A stretch of DNA of 64,000 nucleotides from Candidatus Avimonas caecicola (GTDB lineage: Bacteria; Bacillota; Clostridia; Oscillospirales; Acutalibacteraceae), in assembly GCA_904419875.1 (NCBI GenBank), contig CAJFTG010000006.1, positions 22,818 through 86,817 of the forward strand. Reading direction: 5' to 3'. The first letter of the stretch is position 1. The number at the start of each line of letters is the position of its first letter. Both the position numbers and the translations under genes were made by a program. Positions 35,170 to 44,444 of this stretch are shown piece by piece. The notes beneath the pieces were generated by a model that did no database searches, was not told where the DNA came from, and worked only from the letters and a program-made list of their open reading frames with translations.

Positions 35170-35210
35170 TTGCTCCTCTTCCATGAGGACAGTATACTAT
35201 AGGTAGAAGG
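35170..35210. promoter_or_regulatory. Overlapping divergent promoters between TetR and SDR genes
   Basis: For the SDR gene, TTGCTC (35170-35175) and TATACT (35193-35198) are 17 bases apart. The -10 lies inside the palindrome AGTATACT (35191-35198), so the other strand also reads TATACT, with TTGATT about 18 bases away. The two polymerases would compete for the same DNA. The GTGAACGCTTTTAC at 35231-35244 could be an operator. Confidence 0.65.
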
Positions 35211-35302
35211 ACAAAATCAACAAACAGACTGTGAACGCTTTTACGCGTTGGCGCCGGCCCGCCCGGAGGGGCTTCGGGCGGGGCAGCCAAGGAGGGATGA
35301 GG

Positions 35303-36316
35303 ATGAACACCCTGTATATTATAACCGGCGCGGCCGGCCACCTGGGGAGCACGATCTTGCGCAAGCTCCGCCGGGCGGGGGCGGCGGTGCGCGGTCTGCT
35401 TCTGCCGGACGAGCAGCCTCCCGTTCCCGTGCGGGAGGGGGAGGGCCGGCTCGCCTATATCCGCGGGGACGTGCGGGACAGGGCCTCCCTCCGCCCCCTG
35501 TTCGAGGGCACGGAAAACCGCCGGGTGGTGGTGTTCCACACCGCGGGCATCATCGACATCGCGGATGAGATCACCCCCTCGATGGCGGCGGTCAACGTGG
35601 GCGGCACCAGGAATGTGATCGCCCTTTGCCGGGAGCGGGAAAACTGCCGACTGGTATATGTCAGTTCGGTGCACGCCATCCCGGAGAAGGATTCCCTCCA
35701 CGTGTTGGAGGAGGTGCGGCATTTTTCGCCGGACGAGGTGGTGGGCGGCTATGCCAAGACCAAGGCGGCGGCCACCCAGGCGGTGATGGACGCTGCCCGG
35801 GAGGGACTGGACGCCGTGGTGGTGCATCCCTCCGGCATTCTGGGCCCCTACGATTCTTCCCGCAACCATCTGGTGCAGCTGGTGAGCGATTATCTGCACG
35901 GCCGGCTGCCGGCCTGCGTAAACGGGGGCTACGATTTCGTGGATGTCCGGGATGTAGCGGACGGCTGCCTGGCGGCGGCGGAAAAGGGGCGCAGCGGCGA
36001 ATGCTATATCCTGTCCAACCGGCACTATGAAGTCAAGGATGTGCTGGGGATGGTCAAGAAAATCGAAGGCGGCCGCCGCCTTCCCGTGCTGCCGATGTGG
36101 ATGGCCCGCGCCGCGGCCCCGGCGATCGGCTGGGCGGCCCGCCGGAAGAAGCGCCGCCCGCTATATACCCGGTATTCCCTGTATACCCTGCAGAGCAACG
36201 ACCGCTTTTCCCACGACAAGGCGACCCGGGAGCTGGGGTATCATCCCCGCGACCTGTACCAGACCATCGCGGACACCATTGCCTGGATGCTCCGCCGCCC
36301 GGTCCCGTCGGCGTGA
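35303..36316 (+). CDS. NAD(P)-dependent epimerase/dehydratase (extended SDR)
   Basis: The ATG at 35303 is seven bases after AAGGAGG; an ATG two codons earlier is too close. The 337-residue protein begins with ITGAAGHLGS, the GxxGxxG nucleotide site of extended short-chain dehydrogenases. The catalytic Tyr150 and Lys are in YAKTK, with Ser in VYVSSVHA. The layout resembles dihydroflavonol-reductase or 3-beta-hydroxysteroid-dehydrogenase-like members. The substrate is unknown. It is probably controlled by the divergent TetR protein. Confidence 0.82.
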   Translation: MNTLYIITGAAGHLGSTILRKLRRAGAAVRGLLLPDEQPPVPVREGEGRLAYIRGDVRDRASLRPLFEGTENRRVVVFHTAGIIDIADEITPSMAAVNVGGTRNVIALCRERENCRLVYVSSVHAIPEKDSLHVLEEVRHFSPDEVVGGYAKTKAAATQAVMDAAREGLDAVVVHPSGILGPYDSSRNHLVQLVSDYLHGRLPACVNGGYDFVDVRDVADGCLAAAEKGRSGECYILSNRHYEVKDVLGMVKKIEGGRRLPVLPMWMARAAAPAIGWAARRKKRRPLYTRYSLYTLQSNDRFSHDKATRELGYHPRDLYQTIADTIAWMLRRPVPSA

Positions 36317-36381
36317 ACAAAGGGACGAATGAGACGGACGAGACGGCAGGGACAGTAGGGACGGCGGCGGAACGCCGACAA

Positions 36382-36424
36382 ACGGAAAGCCCGGACGCAT
36401 TTTTACGTCCGGGCTTTCCGTTTG
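36382..36424 (+). terminator. Terminator after the SDR gene
   Basis: Perfect 16-base arms (36382-36397 and 36406-36421) around an eight-base T-rich loop, then TTG. It is 65 bases beyond the stop. The following 36430-36700 is a purine-rich spacer with no supported gene. Confidence 0.85.
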
Positions 36425-36701
36425 TCCTGTTCCGGCGACCTGCCGTCCGGGGAAGCGGCGCGGGCGTCTACCGCGCGGGAGCGGGGGGTCAAGGGGGCAA
36501 GGGTTCAAGGGAACGCGGGAGCGCAGGGGCGCAGGAGCAAGGAAAGCGTGGAAGCGCGGAAGAACGGAAGCTCGGGACAAGAGTACGAGCAGTTTTCAGA
36601 TTTTCCCTTGCGCTCCTTGCCTTTCCTCCCTTGCCGGCGGACGCACGCTGGCCGGCCGCATGACATGGGGGAACTGGAAGCTGCGGGACAGCCCCCTAGA
36701 A

Positions 36702-36734
36702 CAACAGACGCCGCGGTATAAGCGGCGTCTGTTG
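36702..36734 (-). terminator. Terminator after the small minus-strand gene
   Basis: Perfect 13-base arms (36702-36714 and 36722-36734) with a seven-base loop, 39 bases beyond the stop of the minus-strand gene; the minus strand continues into TTCTAG. It may also stop transcripts from the + side. Confidence 0.65.
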
Positions 36735-36772
36735 AGGCGGACATAAAATCCGGACGTATTTTCGCGGGGGAC

Positions 36773-37033
36773 TTATTTTTTCTCGCTTTCGGGGCCGTAC
36801 AGGTTCAGGCGGAACAGGCGGCTCTCGTCGTCGGGATCGTTGCAGATCACGACCGCTTCCCCGACATTGCCCCAATCGATGGTACCGGCCAGCGCCAGAA
36901 GCTGGGTTAACCGGCTTTTCAGATTGAGCACGTCGCCGTCGGCAGTTTTCAGATACACGTCGCCCTTCGCCGTCTGCGCAAATTCCATGAGCTTGGCGAA
37001 ATCAAAGTTGTGGATGGTTAAGCCCTGTGCCAT
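36773..37033 (-). CDS. Small conserved clostridial protein of unknown function
   Basis: The ATG at 37033 is preceded by AAAGGAG, so the 86-residue form is favoured over a longer frame. It has no signal or membrane segment. The pattern GDVYLKTADGDVLNLKSRL in the middle and an acidic, hydrophobic C-terminus recall a family of about 85 residues in clostridia that databases often mislabel as polyA polymerase. No catalytic motif is visible. It has its own promoter and terminator. Function is unknown. Confidence 0.6.
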   Translation of the reverse strand: MAQGLTIHNFDFAKLMEFAQTAKGDVYLKTADGDVLNLKSRLTQLLALAGTIDWGNVGEAVVICNDPDDESRLFRLNLYGPESEKK

Positions 37034-37097
37034 AATCCAGTCGCTCCTTTCAACTGAGAGGTCTATAGCGTTGTCTTGTTCTTTTCCTACGCTTTCT

Positions 37098-37126
37098 ATT
37101 ATATCCAGGCAGGGGCAAGACTTCAA
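37098..37126 (-). promoter_or_regulatory. Promoter of the small minus-strand gene
   Basis: On the minus strand TTGAAG (37126-37121) and TATAAT (37103-37098) are 17 bases apart, with a perfect -10. The start point is about 55-60 bases before the ATG. Confidence 0.75.
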
Positions 37127-37209
37127 TCCATAAAATGCCGAATTCGCCGGAGGATTTTCGCATGTTTTAAGCATATTGAACAATCGTGAAGATTACTATT
37201 ATAAAAAGT

Positions 37210-37960
37210 GAACATTTTCTTGGCTTCTCCAACAGGTATTCCTTTCCCGACTGCTTTGGTTGATTTTACTCGCTGGCCTCTCCGCCCACTCGTTCCTTCC
37301 CGTTCTGACCTTGCTCTGCCCCCTGTACGAACTCTTCTCCTATCCTGCTCCTCCCCTTCTCCTACCCTGCTCTTGTTTATCTCCATCGCCTTCTCTCGTG
37401 CTCCTGTTGCTTGCGCTGCTCCTACTTCTCCTACTTCTCCTGTTACTCCTGCTGTTCGTGTTGCTCCTGCTCCGCCTTCCCTTCCCTTTCCCATTCCCTT
37501 TCTCCCTTGCTTTCCAACACGGCACTTCCTGCGGGGGAGGCCGGCAGGGGGACGGATATGGACGGGTATGGATGAGCATGGGAGAGGGGAGAAGAGGGGG
37601 AGGAGAGGGGGAGGAGAGGCATGGACAGGCATGGAGAGGCGCGGAAAGGCATGGAAAAAACGGAGATACAGTGGGGATGACGCGCAGAGGATATACTATA
37701 AGTATATAACGGCGTGGGTATACAAAAACCGCAAAAGGGATAAAAGGGGATAAGAAGAGATGGAAGAGCATTTCGGGCGGTGGACAGGCGGGGATGGGCT
37801 AGAGAGCGGACAGAAAGGATGGGGATACGGGCGGGGAGGCGGACGGGAAGCAGAAGCCCTCCCAGAGCCGGACAGTGCTGGACAGTGCCGGACAGGCGCC
37901 GGGGCAAGCCGCGGCACATCCGGGCTTTTTTCCTTTTTATAAAAGGTTTAACAAAAGGTT
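37210..37960. other. Low-complexity spacer: pyrimidine block then purine block
   Basis: From 37250 to about 37515 this strand is rich in C and T with CTCCTRCTTCTCCT-like units; from 37545 to about 37680 it switches to A and G with GGGGGAGGAGA and GGCATGGA units. The frames that remain open are simple-sequence artefacts with no ribosome site. No gene or known RNA is supported in these 750 bases. Confidence 0.6.
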
Positions 37961-37972
37961 CACAAACCCCCC

Positions 37973-38036
37973 TTGACACCAGAGGGTGGGGATGGTAAAT
38001 TATATGGTGTTAGCACTCGGCGGACAAGAGTGCTAA
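37973..38036 (+). promoter_or_regulatory. hrcA operon promoter and CIRCE operator
   Basis: TTGACA at 37973-37978 and TAAATT at 37996-38001 form a sigma-A promoter with 17-base spacing. Right after it, TTAGCACTC (38010-38018) and GAGTGCTAA (38028-38036) with a nine-base gap are a perfect match to the CIRCE element bound by HrcA. Heat shock would relieve repression of the four genes that follow. Confidence 0.96.
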
Positions 38037-38101
38037 CACCGGCTTGAAATTAGCAGCCCTGCGGATTGCCGCGGGGGATTTTTCAGAAAGGGATGGCAGG
38101 C

Positions 38102-39166
38102 ATGGAACTCGGCGAGCGCAAGCAGAAAATTCTTACCGCCGTGATCGACGCATATATCCGCACAGGGGAGCCGGTGGGCTCCAAGGCGCTGGCGGAAATG
38201 CTGGACAATGCCGTCTCTTCCGCAACCATCCGCAACGAGATGGCGGAGCTGGCCTCCCTGGGATACCTGGAGCAGCCGCATACCTCGGCCGGGCGTATCC
38301 CGACGGCAAAGGCGTTCCGGCTGTACATCGACCGCCTGATGCACCGGCAGGCGCTTTCCGAGGCGGACCGCCGGGGGATCGACAGCCTCCTTTCCGGCGC
38401 TTCCGGCGACCCGGAACGGCTGATTGAGGAAGCGTCGCAGGCGCTGGCGGAAACGACCGGCTGCGCGGCGGTAACCACCGCCCCGGCGGGCCGGGGGGCC
38501 GCCATCCGGCGCATCGAGGTGCTGCGCGCCTCTCCCCGTATGGCGGCGCTGCTGCTGATGACGGGGTCGGGCGTGCTGCGAACCCGCGTCTGCCGGTTCG
38601 ACCGGGAGATCGGCGACGAGACGCTGGAGCGCCTTTCCAAGGCGCTGTCCGCCGGGTTCGGCGGGGCGGAGCTGGCGGAAATCGGCCTTCCGCAGGTGCA
38701 GAGCCTTATGGCGGCGCTGGGAGAGGACGGGCTGCTCTGCGCCCCGGCCCTGACCGCGTTTTATGAGTTGGTTCAGGAATCGGCGGAGGCGGAGATCCGG
38801 CTGGCAGGGCAGCTGAACCTGCTCCGGCATCCGGACTATGACCCTGGCCGCGCCCGCGACCTGCTGGATTTCCTTGCCCGGCGGGAGATGCTCTCCGGCC
38901 TGTTCAGCGCCATGCCGCTTGGGCTGCGCGTGGTGCTGGGGAGCGAGAGCGAGCGGCCGGAGCTGGACGGCTCCAGCCTGATCGTGACGCGGTACACCCT
39001 TGGCGGGCATCCGGACGGGTCGATCGGGATCATTGGGCCGCTGCGGATGAATTACGCCGACGCCATCCCGCGGCTGGAGTATTTCGCAAAGGCCGTCGGG
39101 AGGCTGCTGGACGAAATCATCAGCGACGGGGGCGATACGCCGCCGGGAACCGACGTTCCGCGTTAG
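38102..39166 (+). CDS. hrcA: Heat-inducible transcription repressor HrcA
   Basis: I chose the ATG at 38102, nine bases after AAAGGG. The 354-residue protein has the winged-helix domain at residues 1-100; [39 protein letters not shown] is the family signature (about residues 28-72). The rest is the GAF-like and inserted dimerisation domains. It binds CIRCE, just upstream, and shuts off the grpE-dnaK-dnaJ genes when chaperones are free. The length is slightly above the usual 340. Confidence 0.95.
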   Translation: MELGERKQKILTAVIDAYIRTGEPVGSKALAEMLDNAVSSATIRNEMAELASLGYLEQPHTSAGRIPTAKAFRLYIDRLMHRQALSEADRRGIDSLLSGASGDPERLIEEASQALAETTGCAAVTTAPAGRGAAIRRIEVLRASPRMAALLLMTGSGVLRTRVCRFDREIGDETLERLSKALSAGFGGAELAEIGLPQVQSLMAALGEDGLLCAPALTAFYELVQESAEAEIRLAGQLNLLRHPDYDPGRARDLLDFLARREMLSGLFSAMPLGLRVVLGSESERPELDGSSLIVTRYTLGGHPDGSIGIIGPLRMNYADAIPRLEYFAKAVGRLLDEIISDGGDTPPGTDVPR

Positions 39167-39221
39167 CGTGTTTTCCACGGAGCCTATAACGAAGAAAGAA
39201 GTAAGGGAGGCTTTCCCGCAG

Positions 39222-39809
39222 ATGGATCAGGAAAAGGAACAGGACAAGAGCCAGGCGGCCGAACAGCCGGCCGAGGCGGAGGAAACCGCCGTTCCGGCGG
39301 AGGAAAAGGAAAGCGGTGCGAAAAAGGAAAAGGCGCCAAAACCAAAGAAGAAGGACGAAGCCGCCGCCCTGCGCGCCGAGGCGGAGACGCTCCGCCGGCA
39401 GCTTGACGAGCAGAAGGATCAGTACCAGCGGATGCTGGCCGAGTATGCCAACTACAAACGCCGCACCGAGCAGGAAAAGGCGCAGCTCGGCGCGTTTGTA
39501 AAGGCGGAAACCCTGAAGGCGCTGCTCCCCGCGCTGGACAATCTGGAGCGGGCGGTGGCGGCTCCGGCCGGCGACGAGTATAAAACCGGCGTGGATATGA
39601 CCATCCGGCAGCTTCAGGAGCTGCTGGCCGCCCAGGGGCTGGAGGCCATCGACGCCCAGGGCGCTCCCTTTGACCCGGAAATCCATCACGCCGTGATGCG
39701 GGAGGACGCGGACGGCGTGGAGCCCGACACGGTCACCGAGATGTTCCAGAAAGGCTATAAGGTCGACGGCCGGGTCGTCCGCCCCGCCATGGTTAAGGTG
39801 GCAAACTGA
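39222..39809 (+). CDS. grpE: Nucleotide exchange factor GrpE
   Basis: The ATG at 39222 follows AAGGGAGG; a GTG just after the hrcA stop lacks a site. The 195-residue protein has an acidic, Lys/Glu/Ala-rich N-terminal tail (to about residue 50), a long coiled coil with [19 protein letters not shown], and the C-terminal beta domain ending in [17 protein letters not shown]. It dimerises and releases ADP from DnaK. Standard position between hrcA and dnaK. Confidence 0.95.
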   Translation: MDQEKEQDKSQAAEQPAEAEETAVPAEEKESGAKKEKAPKPKKKDEAAALRAEAETLRRQLDEQKDQYQRMLAEYANYKRRTEQEKAQLGAFVKAETLKALLPALDNLERAVAAPAGDEYKTGVDMTIRQLQELLAAQGLEAIDAQGAPFDPEIHHAVMREDADGVEPDTVTEMFQKGYKVDGRVVRPAMVKVAN

Positions 39810-39945
39810 CGGCGCGAGCCGGCGTATAAATACAAAGGGTATAATCAAAATATAAATATACCAACATTCCCCTTTCCCCCTGCGGGAAAAGGATCCGGTC
39901 GCACAGGCGCTTGCCGGCGGCCGATACAGAAAGGAACGATGAAGC

Positions 39946-41775
39946 ATGGCAAAGATTATCGGTATTGACCTTGGCACCACCAATTCCTGCGTCGCCGTCA
40001 TCGAGGGCGGCGAATCCGTCGTCATCCCGAACGCAGAGGGCGCCCGCACCACCCCGTCGGTCGTCGCCTTCAAGAAGGACGGCGAGCGGATTGTCGGCCG
40101 CGTGGCGAAGCAGCAGGCCGTTTCCAACCCGGAACGCACCATTTCCTCGATCAAGCGGGAGATGGGCACCGGGCACACCGTGGCCATCGACGGCAAGTCC
40201 TTCACTCCCCAGGAGATCTCCGCCATGATCCTGTCCAAACTGAAGGCGGACGCGGAGGCGTATCTGGGCGATAAAGTGACCGAAGCGGTCATTACCGTGC
40301 CGGCATACTTCACCGACGCGCAGCGCCAGGCGACCAAGGACGCGGGCAAGATCGCGGGCCTGGATGTCAAGCGGATCATCAACGAGCCGACCGCCGCGGC
40401 GCTGGCGTACGGCATCGACAAGGGCAATGAGCAGAAGGTCATGGTGTACGACCTGGGCGGCGGCACCTTTGACGTGTCCATCATCGAGATGGGCGACGGC
40501 GTGCAGGAGGTGCTGGCCACCGCCGGCAACAACCGCCTGGGCGGCGACGACTTTGACCAGAAGATTGTCGACTGGATGGTGGCCGAGTTCAAAAAGGAGA
40601 ACGGCATCGACCTGTCGGCGGACAAAATGGCGCTGCAGCGGCTGCGCGAGGCGGCGGAGAAGGCGAAAATCGAGCTGTCCGGCTCCACTACCAGCAGCAT
40701 CAACCTCCCCTTTATCACCGCGGACGCCAGCGGCCCGAAGCACCTTGACCTCACCCTGTCCCGCGCCAAGTTCAACGAGCTGACCTCCTCCCTGGTGGAC
40801 GCGACGATGGGCCCGGTCCGCCAGGCCCTCAGCGATTCCGGCCTGTCCAAGAACGACATCAACAAGGTGCTGCTGGTCGGCGGTTCCACCCGCATCCCCG
40901 CGGTGCAGGAGGCGATCAAGGAATTCATGGGCCAGGAGCCGTTCAAGGGCATCAATCCGGACGAGTGCGTGGCCATGGGCGCGGCCCTGCAGGGCGGCGT
41001 GCTCGGCGGCGAGGTCAAGGGCCTGCTGCTGCTGGATGTCACGCCCCTTTCCCTGGGCGTGGAAACCATGGGCGGCGTGATGACCAAGGTCATTGACCGC
41101 AACACCACCATCCCGACCAAAAAAAGCCAGATCTTCTCCACTGCGGCGGACAACCAGCCTTCGGTGGAGGTGCACGTGCTGCAGGGCGAGCGGGAGTTCG
41201 CCAAGGACAACAAGACCCTGGGCGTGTTCCATCTGGACGGCATCGCCCCGGCCCGCCGCGGCGTTCCGCAGATCGAGGTCACCTTCGACATCGATGCCAA
41301 CGGCATTGTGAACGTCAGCGCGAAGGACCTCGGCACCGGCCACGAGCAGAAGATCACCATTACCTCGAACACCAACATGTCCAAGGAGGACGTGGAGAAG
41401 GCGGTCAAGGAAGCCGAGCAGTACGCGGCCGAGGATAAAAAGCGCCGCGAGGGCGTGGAAACCCGCAACGCCGCGGACCAGATGGTCTACCAGTGCGAAA
41501 AGACGATGGAGGAGCTTGGCGACAAGATCGAGGCCGGGGATAAGGCGGATCTCACCGCGAAGCTGGACGCGCTGAAGGAGGCCCTGAAGGGCGAGGATAT
41601 CGACGCGATCAAGGCCAGGCAGGAAGAGCTCACCAAAAAATTCTACGAGGTCTCCGAGAAGGTCTACAAGAACGCCGCGCCGCAGGACGGCGGCCAGGAG
41701 GCGGGCCCGCAGGGCGGCGCGCCGGGTCCGGACGGCCAGGGGCAGGACGGGTATTACAACGGCGAGGTCCACTAA
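39946..41775 (+). CDS. dnaK: Molecular chaperone DnaK (Hsp70)
   Basis: A 609-residue Hsp70 of normal length. [15 protein letters not shown] at the start is the phosphate loop, [13 protein letters not shown] and [13 protein letters not shown] are the second and third ATPase signatures, and [12 protein letters not shown] completes the nucleotide site. The peptide-binding domain starts near residue 365 and ends in a Gly/Gln/Pro-rich tail. A TATAAT at 39840-39845 in the 136-base gap could be an internal promoter, but no -35 is seen. It works with DnaJ and GrpE in protein folding. Confidence 0.98.
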   Translation: MAKIIGIDLGTTNSCVAVIEGGESVVIPNAEGARTTPSVVAFKKDGERIVGRVAKQQAVSNPERTISSIKREMGTGHTVAIDGKSFTPQEISAMILSKLKADAEAYLGDKVTEAVITVPAYFTDAQRQATKDAGKIAGLDVKRIINEPTAAALAYGIDKGNEQKVMVYDLGGGTFDVSIIEMGDGVQEVLATAGNNRLGGDDFDQKIVDWMVAEFKKENGIDLSADKMALQRLREAAEKAKIELSGSTTSSINLPFITADASGPKHLDLTLSRAKFNELTSSLVDATMGPVRQALSDSGLSKNDINKVLLVGGSTRIPAVQEAIKEFMGQEPFKGINPDECVAMGAALQGGVLGGEVKGLLLLDVTPLSLGVETMGGVMTKVIDRNTTIPTKKSQIFSTAADNQPSVEVHVLQGEREFAKDNKTLGVFHLDGIAPARRGVPQIEVTFDIDANGIVNVSAKDLGTGHEQKITITSNTNMSKEDVEKAVKEAEQYAAEDKKRREGVETRNAADQMVYQCEKTMEELGDKIEAGDKADLTAKLDALKEALKGEDIDAIKARQEELTKKFYEVSEKVYKNAAPQDGGQEAGPQGGAPGPDGQGQDGYYNGEVH

Positions 41776-41813
41776 GCGTGACGGGGAAGGCTCCAGAACG
41801 GGGCTGAACAGCG

Positions 41814-41850
41814 GCAGCGTCCGCCGTCCGGAAAGGGCGGCGGACGCTGC
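41814..41850 (+). other. Strong hairpin between dnaK and dnaJ
   Basis: Perfect 13-base arms (41814-41826 and 41838-41850) with an 11-base loop. There is no T-run, so it is more likely an mRNA processing or stabilising element that raises dnaK over dnaJ than a terminator. Confidence 0.6.
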
Positions 41851-41909
41851 GGGCTGTCCGGACTGTTCGAATTCGAGGGTCTCTTGACCGCCGGAAAGGT
41901 TTGAAAACG

Positions 41910-43046
41910 ATGGCCGATAAACGGGATTATTACGAGGTGCTGGGGCTCCGGAAAGGGGCCTCCGAAGACGAGATTAAAAAAGCCTACCGCCAGATGGCGA
42001 AAAAATACCATCCGGACCTGAATCCGGGGGACAAGGAAGCCGAAGCGAGGTTCAAGGAGGTCAACGAGGCGTACGAGGTGCTGTCCGACCCGCAGAAAAA
42101 AGCGCGGTACGATCAGTACGGGCAGGCGGGCGTAGACCCGAACTTCGGCGCCGGCGGCTACGGCGGGTACGGCTTTGACAACATGGATATCGACCTCGGG
42201 GATATCTTTTCCTCCTTCTTCGGCGGGGGCGGCGGACGCTCCAATCCGAACGCGCCGCGCCGCGGCACCGACATTTCCGCTTCGGTGGCCGTTTCGTTTG
42301 AGGAGGCGGCCCGCGGCTGCAAAAAGCAGGTGGAGGTCCGCGTCGTCGCGGCCTGCGACGAGTGCGGCGGTTCCGGCGCGGAGAAGGGCACCCACCCCAA
42401 AACCTGCCCGAACTGCAACGGCACCGGGCAGGAGCGCCGTCAGCAGCGCACCCCCTTCGGCGTTATCCAGACCCAGACGGCCTGCTCCCGCTGCCACGGC
42501 CGGGGGACGATCATCGAGACCCCCTGCCGCGCCTGCGGCGGCACCGGCCACGTCCGCAAGCCGGCCACGGTGGGCATCAACATTCCCGCCGGTATCGACG
42601 ACGGGCAGGTCATCAGCATCCGCGGCAAGGGCAACGCCGGGGCCAACGGCGGGCCGGCGGGCGATCTCCAGATCGCCGTGTCGGTGCGCCCCCATCCGCT
42701 GTTCGAGCGGGAGGGCTTCGACATCTGGTACGAGCTGCCGCTGAAATTTTCCCAGGCGGCGCTGGGGGCGGAGGTTTCCGTCCCCACGCTGGACGGCAAG
42801 GTGGATTACACCATCAAGGAGGGGACGCAGCCGGGAGACACCTTCCGCCTGAAGGGGAAAGGCATCCCCTATCTGAACGGGCGAGGCCGCGGCGACCAGA
42901 TCGTTCGCGTGACCATCGAGGTGCCGCAGCGGCTGACCGCCGAGCAGAAGCGCCTGCTCAACCAGTTTGAGGAGGCGTGCGAGGAGAAAAACTACCCCAA
43001 GCGCCGCAGCTTTTTCGATAAAATCCGGGACGCGTTCAACTCCTGA
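41910..43046 (+). CDS. dnaJ: Co-chaperone DnaJ (Hsp40)
   Basis: I took the ATG at 41910 ([13 protein letters not shown]); a TTG three codons earlier is also open. The 378-residue protein has the J domain with the HPD triad (KYHPDLN) at residues 1-70, a Gly/Phe-rich stretch at about 72-115, four zinc motifs [24 protein letters not shown] and CRACGGTG at about 145-225, and the C-terminal substrate domains. It delivers clients to DnaK and stimulates its ATPase. Last gene of the CIRCE operon. Confidence 0.97.
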   Translation: MADKRDYYEVLGLRKGASEDEIKKAYRQMAKKYHPDLNPGDKEAEARFKEVNEAYEVLSDPQKKARYDQYGQAGVDPNFGAGGYGGYGFDNMDIDLGDIFSSFFGGGGGRSNPNAPRRGTDISASVAVSFEEAARGCKKQVEVRVVAACDECGGSGAEKGTHPKTCPNCNGTGQERRQQRTPFGVIQTQTACSRCHGRGTIIETPCRACGGTGHVRKPATVGINIPAGIDDGQVISIRGKGNAGANGGPAGDLQIAVSVRPHPLFEREGFDIWYELPLKFSQAALGAEVSVPTLDGKVDYTIKEGTQPGDTFRLKGKGIPYLNGRGRGDQIVRVTIEVPQRLTAEQKRLLNQFEEACEEKNYPKRRSFFDKIRDAFNS

Positions 43047-43070
43047 ACGGGTACGTGCCGGCAGGGAAAA

Positions 43071-43112
43071 GGGCCGTCCCCCGCAAAGCCTTTGCGGGGG
43101 ACGGCCCTTTAT
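43071..43112. terminator. Bidirectional terminator between dnaJ and the minus-strand gene
   Basis: Perfect 17-base arms (43071-43087 and 43091-43107) with a three-base loop, A-rich on the left and TTTAT on the right. It serves dnaJ and the converging gene at 43143. Confidence 0.9.
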
Positions 43113-43142
43113 GTATTCCGGCTGCGGGGAGGCCCGCCGGAC

Positions 43143-44009
43143 TTACGCCCTGTCGTCGGGCGCGTTTTCCGCCGGGTCTGCCGCCGCGTCCGCATAGGGC
43201 GCGACCGAAGGGGCGGGCGGGACGGGCGGCACGCCGCCGTCGACAGAGGAGACGCCGGCCGTCGCCGTCGGGATGGCGGAGGAAGCGGCCGGCACAGGGG
43301 CGGCCGCGGCTACCGTGGCCTGAACAGGCGGCACGGCGGCCGGAGTCTCCGCCGGGACGGCCCCGTTCATCGGCGCCTCCGCCGGAGCCTGCCCGCCGGC
43401 ATAGGGAGGCGGCACATACGCGCCGGCCGCGGGAACGCCGCCGGCCGCCGGGTTCAGCGGCATGCCTTCCTGGGTATAGGCGAAAATCTGGTGGCGGACC
43501 GCGACAATCCCCAGCACGGCGATCACCAGGCCGATGATCAGGTTGCCGACCACGCTGCCGATCATTTCGGAGGAAAAGATCCACTCGGAGGTGGATTCGA
43601 ACGTCAGCGACAGGAGCTCGCCGGAAGACAAGACGGCGCCGTAATCCGCCGCGACCTCCGCCAGCGCCTGATACATGCTCACCGCATAGCCGGTAAACTC
43701 TGCCGCGCAGATGGCGAGGATGGACAGGACGATGATCGAAACCATCGCGAAGGGAAGGCTCTTCGCCCCTTTAAACAGCTTGTAGCCGAAAAAGGACGCC
43801 AACCCGACCAGAAAGCCCAGCCAGCCGACGAAAAAGTTGAAAAAGGTGCTGACGATAAACCAGGGGATGGCGCCGACCAGTGCGCCAAGCAGAGCGCCGA
43901 GAAAACCGCGAAGGTAGGAAACGCCGGTCGGCTTTGCCGGCGGGGCCGCCGGGACCGGAGAAGGGACGCCGGGCGCGCCGCCCGACGGAGGGGTGATGGG
44001 CTGTTCCAT
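43143..44009 (-). CDS. Membrane protein with Pro/Ala-rich cytoplasmic tails, unknown function
   Basis: The ATG at 44009 follows GTGAGG. The 288-residue protein starts with a Pro-rich segment (about 1-30), has a hydrophobic core with four or five helices between residues 33 and 180 (GFLGALLGALVGAIPWFIV and others), and ends in about 100 residues of Ala, Pro and Val without fixed structure. No known motif is present. Similar proteins are widespread in clostridia, some tied to membrane or cell-envelope roles, but nothing here fixes the function. Confidence 0.6.
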   Translation of the reverse strand: MEQPITPPSGGAPGVPSPVPAAPPAKPTGVSYLRGFLGALLGALVGAIPWFIVSTFFNFFVGWLGFLVGLASFFGYKLFKGAKSLPFAMVSIIVLSILAICAAEFTGYAVSMYQALAEVAADYGAVLSSGELLSLTFESTSEWIFSSEMIGSVVGNLIIGLVIAVLGIVAVRHQIFAYTQEGMPLNPAAGGVPAAGAYVPPPYAGGQAPAEAPMNGAVPAETPAAVPPVQATVAAAAPVPAASSAIPTATAGVSSVDGGVPPVPPAPSVAPYADAAADPAENAPDDRA

Positions 44010-44086
44010 AACTCTAACCTCACTCAATAAAGACGGGTCCGCCTTTGTCCGCGACGGAACCGGCCCTCTGTTGGAGGGCTGCTTTT

Positions 44087-44116
44087 ATTATATCGGGAAG
44101 GGCGGACGGCTGTCAA
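44087..44116 (-). promoter_or_regulatory. Promoter of the minus-strand membrane protein gene
   Basis: On the minus strand TTGACA (44116-44111) and TATAAT (44092-44087) are 18 bases apart, both perfect boxes. The start point is about 70 bases before the ATG. Confidence 0.8.
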
Positions 44117-44135
44117 CGGATTTCCGGGGTTTTGC

Positions 44136-44164
44136 TTGCATTTTTAAGAAGAATCGTATATAAT
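44136..44164 (+). promoter_or_regulatory. SRP RNA / dnaX promoter
   Basis: TTGCAT (44136-44141) and TATAAT (44159-44164) are 17 bases apart. It is divergent from the membrane protein promoter, with 19 bases between the two -35 boxes. The start point near 44171 lies about 50 bases before the outer stem of the SRP RNA. Confidence 0.85.
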
Positions 44165-44217
44165 AAAAAGACACAAAAAGACACACAGCATAGATGCTTT
44201 GCGCCAGTAAAGAGTAA

Positions 44218-44372
44218 CCGGGCCGCATGCTTTGGGGCATACGGGCGGGCGGGTCCTGTGCGACGGTGCGCCGTGAACCATGTCAGGCGGGGAACCGAGC
44301 AGCATTAAGCGGTTTGCGCCGTGCGCCGCAGGGAACCTGTCCGCTCGTATGCCCGAGGGAATGCGGCTTTTG
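44218..44372 (+). ncRNA. ffs: Signal recognition particle RNA
   Basis: The core GTGAACCATGTCAGG, then GGGGAACC, then GAGCAGCATTAAG (44273-44309) is SRP domain IV, with a GGAA loop closed by GG-CC and the asymmetric loop that binds Ffh. An extended arm can be paired outward: CCTGTGCGACGGTGC with GCCGTGCGCCGCAGG, GGGGCATACG with CGTATGCCC, and an end stem GCCGCAT (44222-44228) with ATGCGGC (44361-44367). TTTTGTTCT follows as a terminator tail. The location directly before dnaX matches Bacillus and clostridia. Whether the 50 bases upstream add an Alu-type domain is unclear. Confidence 0.88.
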
Positions 44373-44444
44373 TTCTGAACAGGCGCTTCCCCGGCCGGCC
44401 CGGCGGCGGGTTCCGGCCTTGTCTCAGGAAGGAGGCGGCCACCC

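Noticed and set aside
37208..37753. Overlapping open frames in the simple-sequence spacer before hrcA
   Set aside because: They consist of repeated Leu/Ser/Pro or Gly/Arg residues from CTCCT and GGAGA repeats, with no ribosome site.
39832..39850. A TATAAT in the grpE-dnaK gap as a separate dnaK promoter
   Set aside because: The -10 is perfect but there is no -35-like sequence 16-18 bases upstream, so it was only mentioned with dnaK.
41860..41885. GTTCGAATTCGAG as a tRNA T-loop
   Set aside because: No acceptor stem, D-arm or anticodon arm can be built around it.
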